A stretch of DNA of 16,838 nt from Bacteroidales bacterium M2 (GTDB lineage Bacteria; Bacteroidota; Bacteroidia; Bacteroidales; Muribaculaceae). Below the pieces are notes generated by a model that saw nothing but the letters and a program-made list of their open reading frames with translations, did not search any database and was not told where the DNA came from. The stretch lies in assembly GCA_001689415.1 (NCBI GenBank), contig LUJM01000062.1, forward strand, positions 1-16,838. Direction: 5' to 3'. The position numbers and the translations under genes were made by a program. How positions within the stretch are numbered: position 1 is the stretch's first letter; every line of letters begins with the position of its first letter. Of the stretch, positions 1 to 7,838 are shown piece after piece.

Positions 1-51
1 TGAATAATTTTTTAACGAACTATTGTAACATGAGAATTCAAATTATTTAAT

Positions 52-59
52 TAACTTTG
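52..59 (+). promoter_or_regulatory. Bacteroidota -7 box of the HTCS gene
   Basis: TAACTTTG fits the Bacteroidota sigma-ABfr -7 consensus TAnnTTTG. The box ends only 7 bases before the ATG at 67, so transcription would start at or just before the start codon and give an almost leaderless mRNA. No TTG element at the usual 19-21 base spacing is seen; the nearest, at 23-25, is too far away. The call therefore rests on the -7 match alone. Confidence 0.45.
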
Positions 60-66
60 CAATATC

Positions 67-3000
67 ATGAAAGCTGCTATATCCAAATCATTATTCACAA
101 CATTATTCATACTGTTAATTGCAGGTATTTCCACTGCTTACGGTTATAATCCGGTAAGGCAATCCGAGCTTTCCAACCTATGCGTTAGAGCTATTGTCAA
201 GGATTCCTACGGCTATATATGGATAGCCACTGCCAACGGTTTGTGCAAAAGTTATGGTAATGAGTACGAGATATACTTCGGCGAAATCGACGACCATGGC
301 ACAGTGCCATCGAACTCGGTGACAAACCTGTATACCGACAAGGACGGCTGGCTGCTCGTGGCCACTAACCTCGGTGTATGCGGTCTCAAAAAAGACACCA
401 AGACATTCCACCGTTTCCTACCCGAGAATGATTCATATAGTTTCTGCGCATTTGGCTTCGTAGAGTTTTCCGATCGTCTGTTCTGCTACGGAGCAAGGGG
501 ATTGTACGAAATCGACAAGGCTAAAGGCTCACTAAAGCACTGTGTGACCGTAGAAGGCGAAGAAGTATCGTCGGCAACTGTCGGACCCGACGGGCTGCTG
601 TGGATATCGAACGGCACTTGCATGATGGGCATCGATTCTTCGCTGCAACCCGTGACCAGACTCAAGTTTGCTGCTTCCGACCGTGTCAACACAATGTCGA
701 GCACCGACAAGGACCTTCTTCTCGGCACACCCCACGGCCTGATGCGATTCAATCCTGCCGACCAATCGATGAAACCCTCGGTTATAGGCCGCGATATCGA
801 AGTAAAACACATCCTGGCCGTCGACGACAGCACCCACCTGGTAGCGACCGGAAACCGCGGCGTGGTGGCTTACAACAACAAGCTCAACACCGTTAGCAGC
901 GAGTACCACAACGTAAACTTCAAAGAGCTGCCTTCGGCGGAAATCAACAATGTATTCTGCGACAATGAGAAGAATGTGTGGGTTTCGACTTTCGACAAAG
1001 GCGAGGTGATGCTTTCCGACCGTCCCAAGCTGTTCAATCTCAACCGCAACCGGGTAGATGTGTTCCGCAACGACTTCGTTACCCGCGCTACATACGACAA
1101 GTACGGCAACCTGTGGGTGGGAACCCGCAGCAACGGTATCGGCGAACTCGACAAAGAAACAACTCGCCTGAGATACTTCAACAGCCGCACATCCAACTCT
1201 CTCGACACTTACTCTCACGACTTCGTGCAAGAGCTGTTTTTCGACTCCCAGGGCCGCCTTTGGGCCGGCTACAACAACAGCCTTATCGTATGCAAGCCGG
1301 AGTATACACCGCAGGGTAAGGCAAGCGGCCTCAAGGTAATCAAGACTTTCCAATCGTTTGTCAATGTAGTAAGCATCGCCGAGGACAATCTCGGACAGTT
1401 GTGGGTTGGTACAAGCGACAACGGTCTGCTGGTTTTCGACAATAACCTCAACCCGGTCAAGAACTTTGCCGCCCCGGTGATAAATTCAAACAATATCACC
1501 AAGATCATCCCCTACGACAACCGTCACGTATTGCTATCAGCATATACCGACGACCTATACCTTGTCGACATTCACAACTTATCTATACGCCATTTCGACC
1601 TGTCCAATCAACTTGCGAGGGCTAATACTATCGACATGCTCCTCGACAAGGACAAAAACCTGTGGCTCGGCACATATCATCACGGCCTTTTCCGTGTAGA
1701 TGCCAAAACCAATGAAATTACCCGCTGTATCGAAAACCGTCCGTATTACGATATCGTTGGCCTCGCACAGGACCGCGAAGGCGACATTTGGGCCAGCAGT
1801 AGTTTCGGCATGTACCATTTTTCGAACGACGGCCGTTTAATGGGCAGTTATCTCAAGGCCAACGGCCTCGGCAGCAACCAGTTTCACGAGAAATGCGTTG
1901 CCACACGCCCCGACGGCACAATGCTCTTCGGCGGTAATGCCGGTATCGAAGAGGTAGTACCGACTGCCGCCGACATTTCCAAGCTGCCGCGCATTGATCT
2001 GATAACTAAGAAATTGCTCTTGCTGCCCGGCTATACTCCGGCGCTGAAAGACGACATGGCTGATGTAGACGAAGCTTCGGTGAGCGAACTTACACTCAAC
2101 CATAAGGAAAACTCGCTCAACATCGAATTTTTCGGCCTCAACTACGACAAATCGAGCAACATCGAATATGCATACATGCTCGAAGGCCTCGACAAAGACT
2201 TTATCTATTCGGGCACATACAACAATGCCTCATACTCTAATCTCGCATCCGGCAACTACAACTTCTACGTACGAGCCCGATACAAAGGCAAACAATGGCA
2301 AGAGCCCGAAAAACTACTCAGTCTCACCGTCAAGCCCAATCCGTGGTTCTCGACAACGGCAAATATTATCTATGCCCTTCTGATACTCACCGCAATAATC
2401 GCAGGCAACCGAATCTACCTGCGTATCAGGCTCATCAAGCAAAAATATGCTCTTTCGGAAGAACGTATCAAGCAAGAAAAGAACCTCACCGCCAACCGAA
2501 TCCATTTCTTTACCAACATATCACACGAACTTCGCACGCCTCTAACACTGATTTGCGGGCCTGCAAAGCATCTGCGCGACAACTACAAATCGATGTCGGA
2601 AGCGCAGATCAAAGAGTCTTTCGACTTTATCGACAGCAATATCGAGCGTCTGCTCACGCTTATCAACCAATTACTTAGCTTCCGCCGCGTCAACAGCGAG
2701 ACTCTGCCTCTGCAAGTTTCCCGAAACGACCTCGGCGCCCAACTCGAAGCATTATCCAAGCTGTACACTTTCTACGCTACAGAAAACAGAGTCACAATCA
2801 AGCTCGAGAAGCCTTCCGACGAGCGCATAATGCTCACTTACGACAGCGACAAGATAGAGAAAATAATCAGCAACCTGATTGTCAACGCAGTAAAATACTC
2901 TAACGACGAAGATGGCAATGTGACCATGCGTCTCGAGATATTGAAACATCCCGAAGGATTTGACCACGACAATGATTACACTTATGCCAGCATCTCCATT

Positions 3001-4158
3001 ACCGACAATGGCCGCGGCATGAACGAAGAGGATATACCCCTGATATTCCAGCCTTTCAAACGCCTGCTCGGCATCAACGACCAAAAGAAGACCGAAGGCT
3101 TCGGCATCGGACTGCACTTTGTGGCTCACCTCATAAAAGTACACAAGGGCATCATAAAGACCGTCAAGAACCCCGAGGGCGGCATGACCTTCACAATCAT
3201 ATTCCCTGCCTGCGACGAGGCTTTCACAGAGGAAGAATTCCGTAATATCAACCACGATATTACAGAGCCATACATAGGCCCGGACGTCGATGATACCGAA
3301 CCCGAAATCGAGTCCGAAGATGTCGACGACTGCAATGCATGCGAAGGCGAAGAAAACAGGCCTAAAGTACTTGTTGTAGAAGACAATGCTTCATTGAACG
3401 CCTTTGTATCCGGACTTTTCAGCGAAAAGTATCAGGTCATTCAGGCTTCCGACGGTCAAGAAGGTCTGAAACTCGCAGCAGAAGAGTGTCCCGACGTTAT
3501 TATAAGCGACGTAAAGATGCCCGGCGACATCGACGGATACGCTCTATGTCGACAAATCAAGTCAGACCCGTCGACGAGTCATATCTCCGTTGTGCTCCTG
3601 ACAGCTAAAACCCTCGACGAAAACAAGATAGAAGGCTACAAATGTGGTGCCGACGCCTATCTTTGCAAACCATTCAGCCCCGATGTACTGATAGCATGCG
3701 TCAACAACCTCATGTCGAAGCGTTTACAACAAGCCTCGCTCATCCTTGCCTCGGCAGGCCTTTCCGACCAGCCTGCAGCACAGCCTAATATGGTGCAGGA
3801 GATGTCGCCTCTCGACAAGAAATTCCTGGAAAAACTTTACGCATACATCGAAAATAACCTCGATAATTGCGACCTGAATGTAAATATGCTCGGACGCGAA
3901 CTTGGCTTCTCGCGCACCAATTTCTACCGCAAAGTCAAGGCCCTTACCGGTATATCGCCAACCGACCTTCTCCGTGTGTATCGCCTCAACCGCGCCGCCG
4001 AGTTGCTCCTAACTCGCGAATATACGGTAGGCGAAGTTGGAGAGAAGATCGGCTTCGGAAGCCAGAGCCACTTCTCATCGCTATTCAAGAAACACTTCGG
4101 TGTTTCACCGCGAGCCTATGTTACAAACCATTTCTCGCAATATTGCGCCGAAGCATAA
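67..4158 (+). CDS. Hybrid two-component system sensor kinase/response regulator (HTCS), AraC-type output
   Basis: Single-polypeptide signalling protein of 1363 aa, the usual HTCS size. It is expected to sit in the inner membrane, sense a glycan fragment in the periplasm and switch on nearby carbohydrate genes. Domains in order: signal peptide (about 1-26); periplasmic two-component propeller repeats (about 30-640) with recurring blades such as NLWVGTRSNG, QLWVGTSDNG and NLWLGTYHHG; Y_Y_Y beta-sandwich (about 680-755); one membrane helix (about 764-781); HisKA with FFTNISHELRTP, phospho-acceptor His820; HATPase with N-box Asn940 and glycine boxes DNGRG and GFGIG; an acidic linker (about 1051-1098); receiver domain (about 1099-1215) with phospho-acceptor Asp1148 in IISDVKMPG and Lys1201; AraC-type HTH (about 1255-1355). 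All phosphorelay residues are present, so it should be active. Family membership is clear. The ligand and its control of the neighbouring genes are inferred from position, and no SusC/SusD pair is adjacent. Confidence 0.96.
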   Translation: MKAAISKSLFTTLFILLIAGISTAYGYNPVRQSELSNLCVRAIVKDSYGYIWIATANGLCKSYGNEYEIYFGEIDDHGTVPSNSVTNLYTDKDGWLLVATNLGVCGLKKDTKTFHRFLPENDSYSFCAFGFVEFSDRLFCYGARGLYEIDKAKGSLKHCVTVEGEEVSSATVGPDGLLWISNGTCMMGIDSSLQPVTRLKFAASDRVNTMSSTDKDLLLGTPHGLMRFNPADQSMKPSVIGRDIEVKHILAVDDSTHLVATGNRGVVAYNNKLNTVSSEYHNVNFKELPSAEINNVFCDNEKNVWVSTFDKGEVMLSDRPKLFNLNRNRVDVFRNDFVTRATYDKYGNLWVGTRSNGIGELDKETTRLRYFNSRTSNSLDTYSHDFVQELFFDSQGRLWAGYNNSLIVCKPEYTPQGKASGLKVIKTFQSFVNVVSIAEDNLGQLWVGTSDNGLLVFDNNLNPVKNFAAPVINSNNITKIIPYDNRHVLLSAYTDDLYLVDIHNLSIRHFDLSNQLARANTIDMLLDKDKNLWLGTYHHGLFRVDAKTNEITRCIENRPYYDIVGLAQDREGDIWASSSFGMYHFSNDGRLMGSYLKANGLGSNQFHEKCVATRPDGTMLFGGNAGIEEVVPTAADISKLPRIDLITKKLLLLPGYTPALKDDMADVDEASVSELTLNHKENSLNIEFFGLNYDKSSNIEYAYMLEGLDKDFIYSGTYNNASYSNLASGNYNFYVRARYKGKQWQEPEKLLSLTVKPNPWFSTTANIIYALLILTAIIAGNRIYLRIRLIKQKYALSEERIKQEKNLTANRIHFFTNISHELRTPLTLICGPAKHLRDNYKSMSEAQIKESFDFIDSNIERLLTLINQLLSFRRVNSETLPLQVSRNDLGAQLEALSKLYTFYATENRVTIKLEKPSDERIMLTYDSDKIEKIISNLIVNAVKYSNDEDGNVTMRLEILKHPEGFDHDNDYTYASISITDNGRGMNEEDIPLIFQPFKRLLGINDQKKTEGFGIGLHFVAHLIKVHKGIIKTVKNPEGGMTFTIIFPACDEAFTEEEFRNINHDITEPYIGPDVDDTEPEIESEDVDDCNACEGEENRPKVLVVEDNASLNAFVSGLFSEKYQVIQASDGQEGLKLAAEECPDVIISDVKMPGDIDGYALCRQIKSDPSTSHISVVLLTAKTLDENKIEGYKCGADAYLCKPFSPDVLIACVNNLMSKRLQQASLILASAGLSDQPAAQPNMVQEMSPLDKKFLEKLYAYIENNLDNCDLNVNMLGRELGFSRTNFYRKVKALTGISPTDLLRVYRLNRAAELLLTREYTVGEVGEKIGFGSQSHFSSLFKKHFGVSPRAYVTNHFSQYCAEA

Positions 4159-4179
4159 AAAAAATAGCACAATGCTATT
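4157..4179 (-). terminator. Possible intrinsic terminator on the minus strand, abutting the HTCS stop codon
   Basis: A perfect 7-bp stem (AATAGCA at 4163-4169, TGCTATT at 4173-4179) closes a 3-base loop. Read on the minus strand it is followed by a run of eight T. It would stop minus-strand transcripts that pass the main terminator at 4554-4594 from running antisense into the HTCS gene. The stem is short and AT-rich, and it overlaps the outer arm of the repeat element, so it may only be part of that element. Confidence 0.35.
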
Positions 4180-4300
4180 AACTTAAGGTTTGTTATACAA
4201 AAGGACAGCACCGATAGGAGCTTGGCTCTCCGAGACAAGCCTCAGTTTGGCGATGCTAACTTGCAGATAATCAATATTCTATCTAATCACCCGCTCATAG

Positions 4301-4320
4301 GGTCGCGGCATGCCGCGACC
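4301..4320 (+). repeat. REP-like 20-bp perfect palindrome, copy 1
   Basis: GGTCGCGGCATGCCGCGACC is its own reverse complement and occurs again at 4450-4469. It is far more GC-rich than the surrounding intergenic DNA. Its left flank TAGG and right flank GG reappear in reverse at copy 2, so the repeat unit is longer than the palindrome and has an orientation. This resembles REP sequences moved by RAYT transposases, but no such gene is in the window. Confidence 0.75.
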
Positions 4321-4449
4321 GGGTGTCGGAAGTATTATTGTTGATAATCAGCGCATTACATGTCGCAAAATATGCGATACAAGATGATATTTGCGACCAT
4401 TGTGATTTGGTAACGCGTTGATATTCAATGAACAAATGTGCTTCTATCC

Positions 4450-4469
4450 GGTCGCGGCATGCCGCGACC
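4450..4469 (-). repeat. REP-like 20-bp perfect palindrome, copy 2 (inverted)
   Basis: Identical in sequence to 4301-4320. Its asymmetric flanks (CCTACGAG on the right, complementary to CTCATAGG left of copy 1) show that it lies in the opposite orientation. The 129 bases between the copies are themselves partly self-complementary. A head-to-head REP pair is the classic BIME arrangement. Confidence 0.75.
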
Positions 4470-4553
4470 CTACGAGAAAGCGAGCTTTGAAATTACTCAA
4501 AAAGACAACTCATCTCCTTAAGTTAACAGCATTGAAACATAACGGCAAACCAT

Positions 4554-4594
4554 AAAAATGGTCCTGCGTTCATCTCGAGCGCAGGACCATTTTT
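4554..4594. terminator. Bidirectional intrinsic terminator between convergent genes
   Basis: A perfect 15-bp stem (4554-4568 with 4580-4594, core TGGTCCTGCG/CGCAGGACCA) with an 11-base loop. It has an A tract on the left arm and a T tract on the right, so each strand reads as GC-rich hairpin plus U-run. It lies 20 bases past the stop of the minus-strand GH106 gene, which is its main client. It could also stop plus-strand transcription coming from the HTCS gene. Confidence 0.9.
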
Positions 4595-4614
4595 CAAAAT
4601 ATACAGAACTTAAC

Positions 4615-7600
4615 TTACTTCTCAGAGAGGATTCTTACCGGGCCGATAAGACCTGACGACTGCAGGGGTTCATTAGCGCCGAGTACCTGGAAGTTGGTTG
4701 TGGTAACGCGCTGTTCCTGAGGCAGGGCGGCATCGCCAATCAGGCGATTGCGCCATGTGCTTACCACATCTATTTCGAGTGTGTTCTTACCGTCTTTGAG
4801 CAGCGGGGTGATATCGAGGCGATAGGGGTTAGTCCATACACCGCCGGCATATTCGCCGTTGACTTTAACCTTAGCCATTACCATTACCTTGCCGAGGTCG
4901 ACATAAGTCTTGCCCTCGGGCAAGGCGGCGAGGTTGAACTCGGTTGTATAAACTGCGTTGCCCGAATAGTTGGCAAGGTCCTTATCTGCCTGTGTAGACC
5001 AGTCAAAGAGCGAATCTACAGTCATTGGCTGCGGGCCTTTACGGTCGGCGTCGAATGTGATATTCCATGTAGCCTTGCTGAGGTTGGCAACAAGTTCCTG
5101 CTCGGGGTAATTTACAGTGCCTTCGGCAGCTTTTGCATCCTTGCGGAATACGATAAACGCACTTTCGAGGGGCTCGAGAACCACAGGAATTGAAATGCCG
5201 TTGTCGGTAGCATTTGCCTGATACTGTGGCAGGGTGCGGATTGTGCCGTTGGTAGCGTTCCAAAGCTGTGGCTGAAGCTTGGTATTGACACGGAAGGTTG
5301 GATTGATTGATATTCGCTCTTCGGTAGGATTGGCGATAAAGTAAACCTCGGCATCCTTGAGCATACGGTGTATAAATACCGGCATCTGCTGACCGGAGGG
5401 CACGCTTACGTCAGGAATGAGATTCATATCGTCGAATACCTGCTGCATCGATGTACCGGCAGCATATACCTTGCCCTTGCCGAGGGTGGTAACAGCCTGG
5501 TCGGGAGTCCACATTGTAGCGGCAATCTCTTTTACACGCGCATCTGCTTCGGGATAGCCCTGAAGACTCGGCGAAGCAACAGGTGCCGGGCCTAATACGA
5601 CCAGACCGTCCTCTACAAATTTCTTGATGCACTCAAGCATTTCCGGGCGCATAGTATCCTGGTTAGGAAGCACGAGCACGCGGTATTCCATGCCACTGTC
5701 GAGAATCAGGCGACCGTCTACTACTTTCGCATGGTTCTTAAGAATATCGGCGTTGATATAGTCGAAAGAGTAACCTTCGGGAAGGGCCGGATTGCACTCA
5801 CCCGTCATTTTGGGCGCATCTTCGCCTATGAAGTATGCAGCATCGGCGATATAGCGGCCCTGCTGAAGCACATAGTTGCAACGACGCAGGTAGTCGGTGA
5901 AAAGATCGAGCTGGTCGAACCATGTGTTCTTGCGGTTGAATTCGTTACCGAACCATGCCGCGATACCCGGTTCTTCCGGGGTGTCGAGCTGATGAATCAC
6001 AAGGTGCAGCAACGACGCATTGATACCCTCGGCAAAGAAGCGGTCGACACGCTGTTTCATAACGTTGGGATAACGACCGAAAGGATTACCGCCTGCAGTA
6101 CAAGACTCGGCCCAAACCTTGGTTTTGCCATAGATATGACCGCACGACGAAGCGGCACGGTTTTCGATGTCGCCAAGTGTACCTTCGCTCCAGTACTCAC
6201 CTGCAATCTCATCGCTCTGGCCACCGTAGAGCAGGAACTCGCTCGGGAATCCCCAGTGACCGTAGTTCTCAAGCCAGGTTGTAAGGCCGTTTTTGTTAGA
6301 AATCTCTTTTAGGCCGCCTACATACTCATAAGCGATAAGGTCGGCAACAAGGCGGCGGAGGTCCCAAAGGAAGCGGTCGGTCATCTCATTGCTGCCTACA
6401 GGTATACCCTGGAGTGCGGGCAGGTAAGGCAGCGGTGAATAACCATAACGCTCCCGGAATTTCTCGGCAAGGCCATCAGTCCAGTTCTGTCCGCCGGTCT
6501 CATAGCTGTCTTCTACAAGGATGCGGAAGGTTTTGCGATCTTCGGCAGGTATGCGGCGCATTATCTCACCGATATAAGCATCGAAATGAGCCTGAAGATG
6601 TTCTTTATTCATCTTGTCGATTTCGAGACCGGTTGCTTCGGGCGATGCAGGAGAGTTGGTAACGCCGGTTGTGGCCATACCGATTCTCGATACTACCCAG
6701 TTGCCTTCGGGCACATCCCATGTGAGAACACCGTCTTTTACATCCGAGGTCAGAACCACCACCTTTTCGGGGTCGATTGTCCAGTCAGTTACAGTATAAT
6801 CAGGCTGTTGGTCCCACATATAGAAATCCCACATCGGCAGTGGCACCTGGCACATCTTGGCAAGCTGCTTCTCGGCCGAACGCTCCACCTTGGGCTGTTC
6901 TGAAAGGGTCAGTTCGATATTACCCGCACCGGGAGCAGCAACTTCGAACATCAGTTCGCCATACTCACCCTCGGGCAAAGATACGATTACAGGCGCATAT
7001 GGGTCGAAACCTACAATATTCTGCTCGTTATAGCGGTCGATAGGGAATGCCTTGAGCACTGTCCAGTCGTCACCCTTTTTAGCCTTGAGAACGGCCATAG
7101 TATTGATAGGTGTCGACACCTTCACCTCGGCACTGCGCAAGGTGGCAGGCTTGTCGAGCTTAATTGTCTGAGCAATAGCCTTGCCTTCGGTCTTGGCAAG
7201 AGTCATCGACTTGGAATATGCATCCTTTACAAATGCCGGATAAGCAATTACAGCCTCATCCTGACATGCGCCTTCGATTGCGGGCAGCTCGATTGTCTGT
7301 GTACCGGGGCCTTGAACCATGGTCTGAGCCGACACGATACGGCGCATCGATTGCTCGGGTTTTACCCACGGACCGCCCGACTGGCTCCAGCCGGGACAGT
7401 TGAAAATACCGATTTCGATATCGAGCTCCCCGGCTGTTTTTAGCGCCTGGTGCAATGTCTTCCACCATAAATCGCTGTTGTACTTACCGTCGCCGTAAGG
7501 CAGACCATCCACTCCGATCATACCTATCTGCGCACGTGTGATACCGGCTTTCTTCATTGCCTGAAGGTCCTTTACAGCACCTTCGGGCGAAAGGTTGTCG

Positions 7601-7767
7601 TTGATCCAATACCAATAGGCCGCTATACGTATGCTATCGGGGGGTGACATAAAGTTTTCTTCTACAGTCGCTATCGACACCGACTGAGACTGCCGGCCGC
7701 ACGAGGGGGCAAGCATTGCCGCAGTGGCCATTACAGCCGCAGAATAAATAAGATTTTTTAAACGCAT
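4615..7767 (-). CDS. GH106-type alpha-L-rhamnosidase, lipoprotein
   Basis: Predicted to hydrolyse terminal alpha-L-rhamnose from pectic or related glycans at the cell surface or in the periplasm. The protein has 1050 aa, the usual GH106 size. The N-terminus is a lipoprotein signal ending MLAPSC, with Cys23 as likely lipidated residue, although the lipobox is imperfect. The family signature follows: AAYWYWINDNLSPEGAVKDL (about 49-68), NCPGWSQSGGPWV (123-135), VEDSYETGGQNW (418-429) and KVWAESCTAGGNPFG (550-564). Glu423 and Glu554 lie in the two most conserved acidic motifs. Their 131-residue spacing fits my recollection of the catalytic pair in Bacteroides BT0986, so they are the likely acid and base. 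A galactose-binding-like beta-sandwich ends the protein (about 950-1040; VNGEYAGGVWTNPYRLDIT). It is the second gene of a minus-strand unit, 71 bases after the TIM-barrel gene. Exact glycan and linkage cannot be read from the sequence. Confidence 0.9.
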   Translation of the reverse strand: MRLKNLIYSAAVMATAAMLAPSCGRQSQSVSIATVEENFMSPPDSIRIAAYWYWINDNLSPEGAVKDLQAMKKAGITRAQIGMIGVDGLPYGDGKYNSDLWWKTLHQALKTAGELDIEIGIFNCPGWSQSGGPWVKPEQSMRRIVSAQTMVQGPGTQTIELPAIEGACQDEAVIAYPAFVKDAYSKSMTLAKTEGKAIAQTIKLDKPATLRSAEVKVSTPINTMAVLKAKKGDDWTVLKAFPIDRYNEQNIVGFDPYAPVIVSLPEGEYGELMFEVAAPGAGNIELTLSEQPKVERSAEKQLAKMCQVPLPMWDFYMWDQQPDYTVTDWTIDPEKVVVLTSDVKDGVLTWDVPEGNWVVSRIGMATTGVTNSPASPEATGLEIDKMNKEHLQAHFDAYIGEIMRRIPAEDRKTFRILVEDSYETGGQNWTDGLAEKFRERYGYSPLPYLPALQGIPVGSNEMTDRFLWDLRRLVADLIAYEYVGGLKEISNKNGLTTWLENYGHWGFPSEFLLYGGQSDEIAGEYWSEGTLGDIENRAASSCGHIYGKTKVWAESCTAGGNPFGRYPNVMKQRVDRFFAEGINASLLHLVIHQLDTPEEPGIAAWFGNEFNRKNTWFDQLDLFTDYLRRCNYVLQQGRYIADAAYFIGEDAPKMTGECNPALPEGYSFDYINADILKNHAKVVDGRLILDSGMEYRVLVLPNQDTMRPEMLECIKKFVEDGLVVLGPAPVASPSLQGYPEADARVKEIAATMWTPDQAVTTLGKGKVYAAGTSMQQVFDDMNLIPDVSVPSGQQMPVFIHRMLKDAEVYFIANPTEERISINPTFRVNTKLQPQLWNATNGTIRTLPQYQANATDNGISIPVVLEPLESAFIVFRKDAKAAEGTVNYPEQELVANLSKATWNITFDADRKGPQPMTVDSLFDWSTQADKDLANYSGNAVYTTEFNLAALPEGKTYVDLGKVMVMAKVKVNGEYAGGVWTNPYRLDITPLLKDGKNTLEIDVVSTWRNRLIGDAALPQEQRVTTTNFQVLGANEPLQSSGLIGPVRILSEK

Positions 7768-7785
7768 AATGATTGGATAAATATG

Positions 7786-7825
7786 GCTCTAAGATCTGCA
7801 AACCGAGGCCTGCAAATCTTAGAGC
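7786..7825 (-). promoter_or_regulatory. Intercistronic stem-loop upstream of the GH106 gene
   Basis: A 15-bp inverted repeat (7786-7800 with 7811-7825) separates the two minus-strand genes and ends 18 bases before the GH106 start codon. In the minus-strand RNA all 15 positions pair, one of them as G-U; in plus-strand RNA the same position is a C-A mismatch. This points to function in the operon transcript. No U-run follows on the minus strand, so it is not a standard terminator there, although a GTTTTTG run follows it on the plus strand. Possible roles are RNA processing, differential stability of the two cistrons, or control of translation of the second gene. Confidence 0.6.
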
Positions 7826-7838
7826 GTTTTTGATTTAA

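Larger units (their letters stand above)
4170..4534. repeat. Nested inverted-repeat element (MITE- or BIME-like), non-coding
   Basis: This stretch fills most of the 456-base gap between the convergent HTCS and GH106 genes and contains no credible ORF. The outer arms CAATGCTATTAACTTAAGG (4170-4188) and CCTTAAGTTAACAGCATTG (4516-4534) are inverted repeats matching at 18 of 19 positions. Inside them lie two identical 20-bp palindromes (4301-4320 and 4450-4469) whose flanks also match in inverted orientation (CTCATAGG against CTCGTAGG). Nearer the centre, 4341-4359 pairs with 4420-4438 at about 15 of 19 positions, and TGTCGCAAAATAT at about 4361-4373 pairs with ATATTTGCGACCA at about 4398-4410 with a bulge. 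The nesting suggests one large hairpin rather than chance palindromes. No transposase and no clear target-site duplication is seen. The alternative is two REP units inserted between shared terminator-like arms. Confidence 0.7.

Noticed and set aside
532..1353. A 273-codon open frame antisense to the HTCS propeller region
   Set aside because: It is a shadow of the real gene: its frame mirrors the GC-biased third positions, it has no promoter, and the product shows no domain.
4189..4290. A possible structured RNA or small ORF between the left outer arm and the first REP palindrome
   Set aside because: A few weak self-complementary segments (such as GGAGCTTG with CAAGCCTC) are visible, but there is no open frame, promoter or recognised RNA family pattern.
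5731..6312. A 193-codon plus-strand open frame inside the GH106 gene
   Set aside because: It lies antisense to the catalytic region of a clear GH106 protein and shows no motif or start signals of its own.
7786..7838. The intercistronic hairpin read as a plus-strand intrinsic terminator (hairpin then GTTTTTG)
   Set aside because: No plus-strand gene ends here, and the stem is imperfect in plus-strand RNA but fully paired (with one G-U) in minus-strand RNA.
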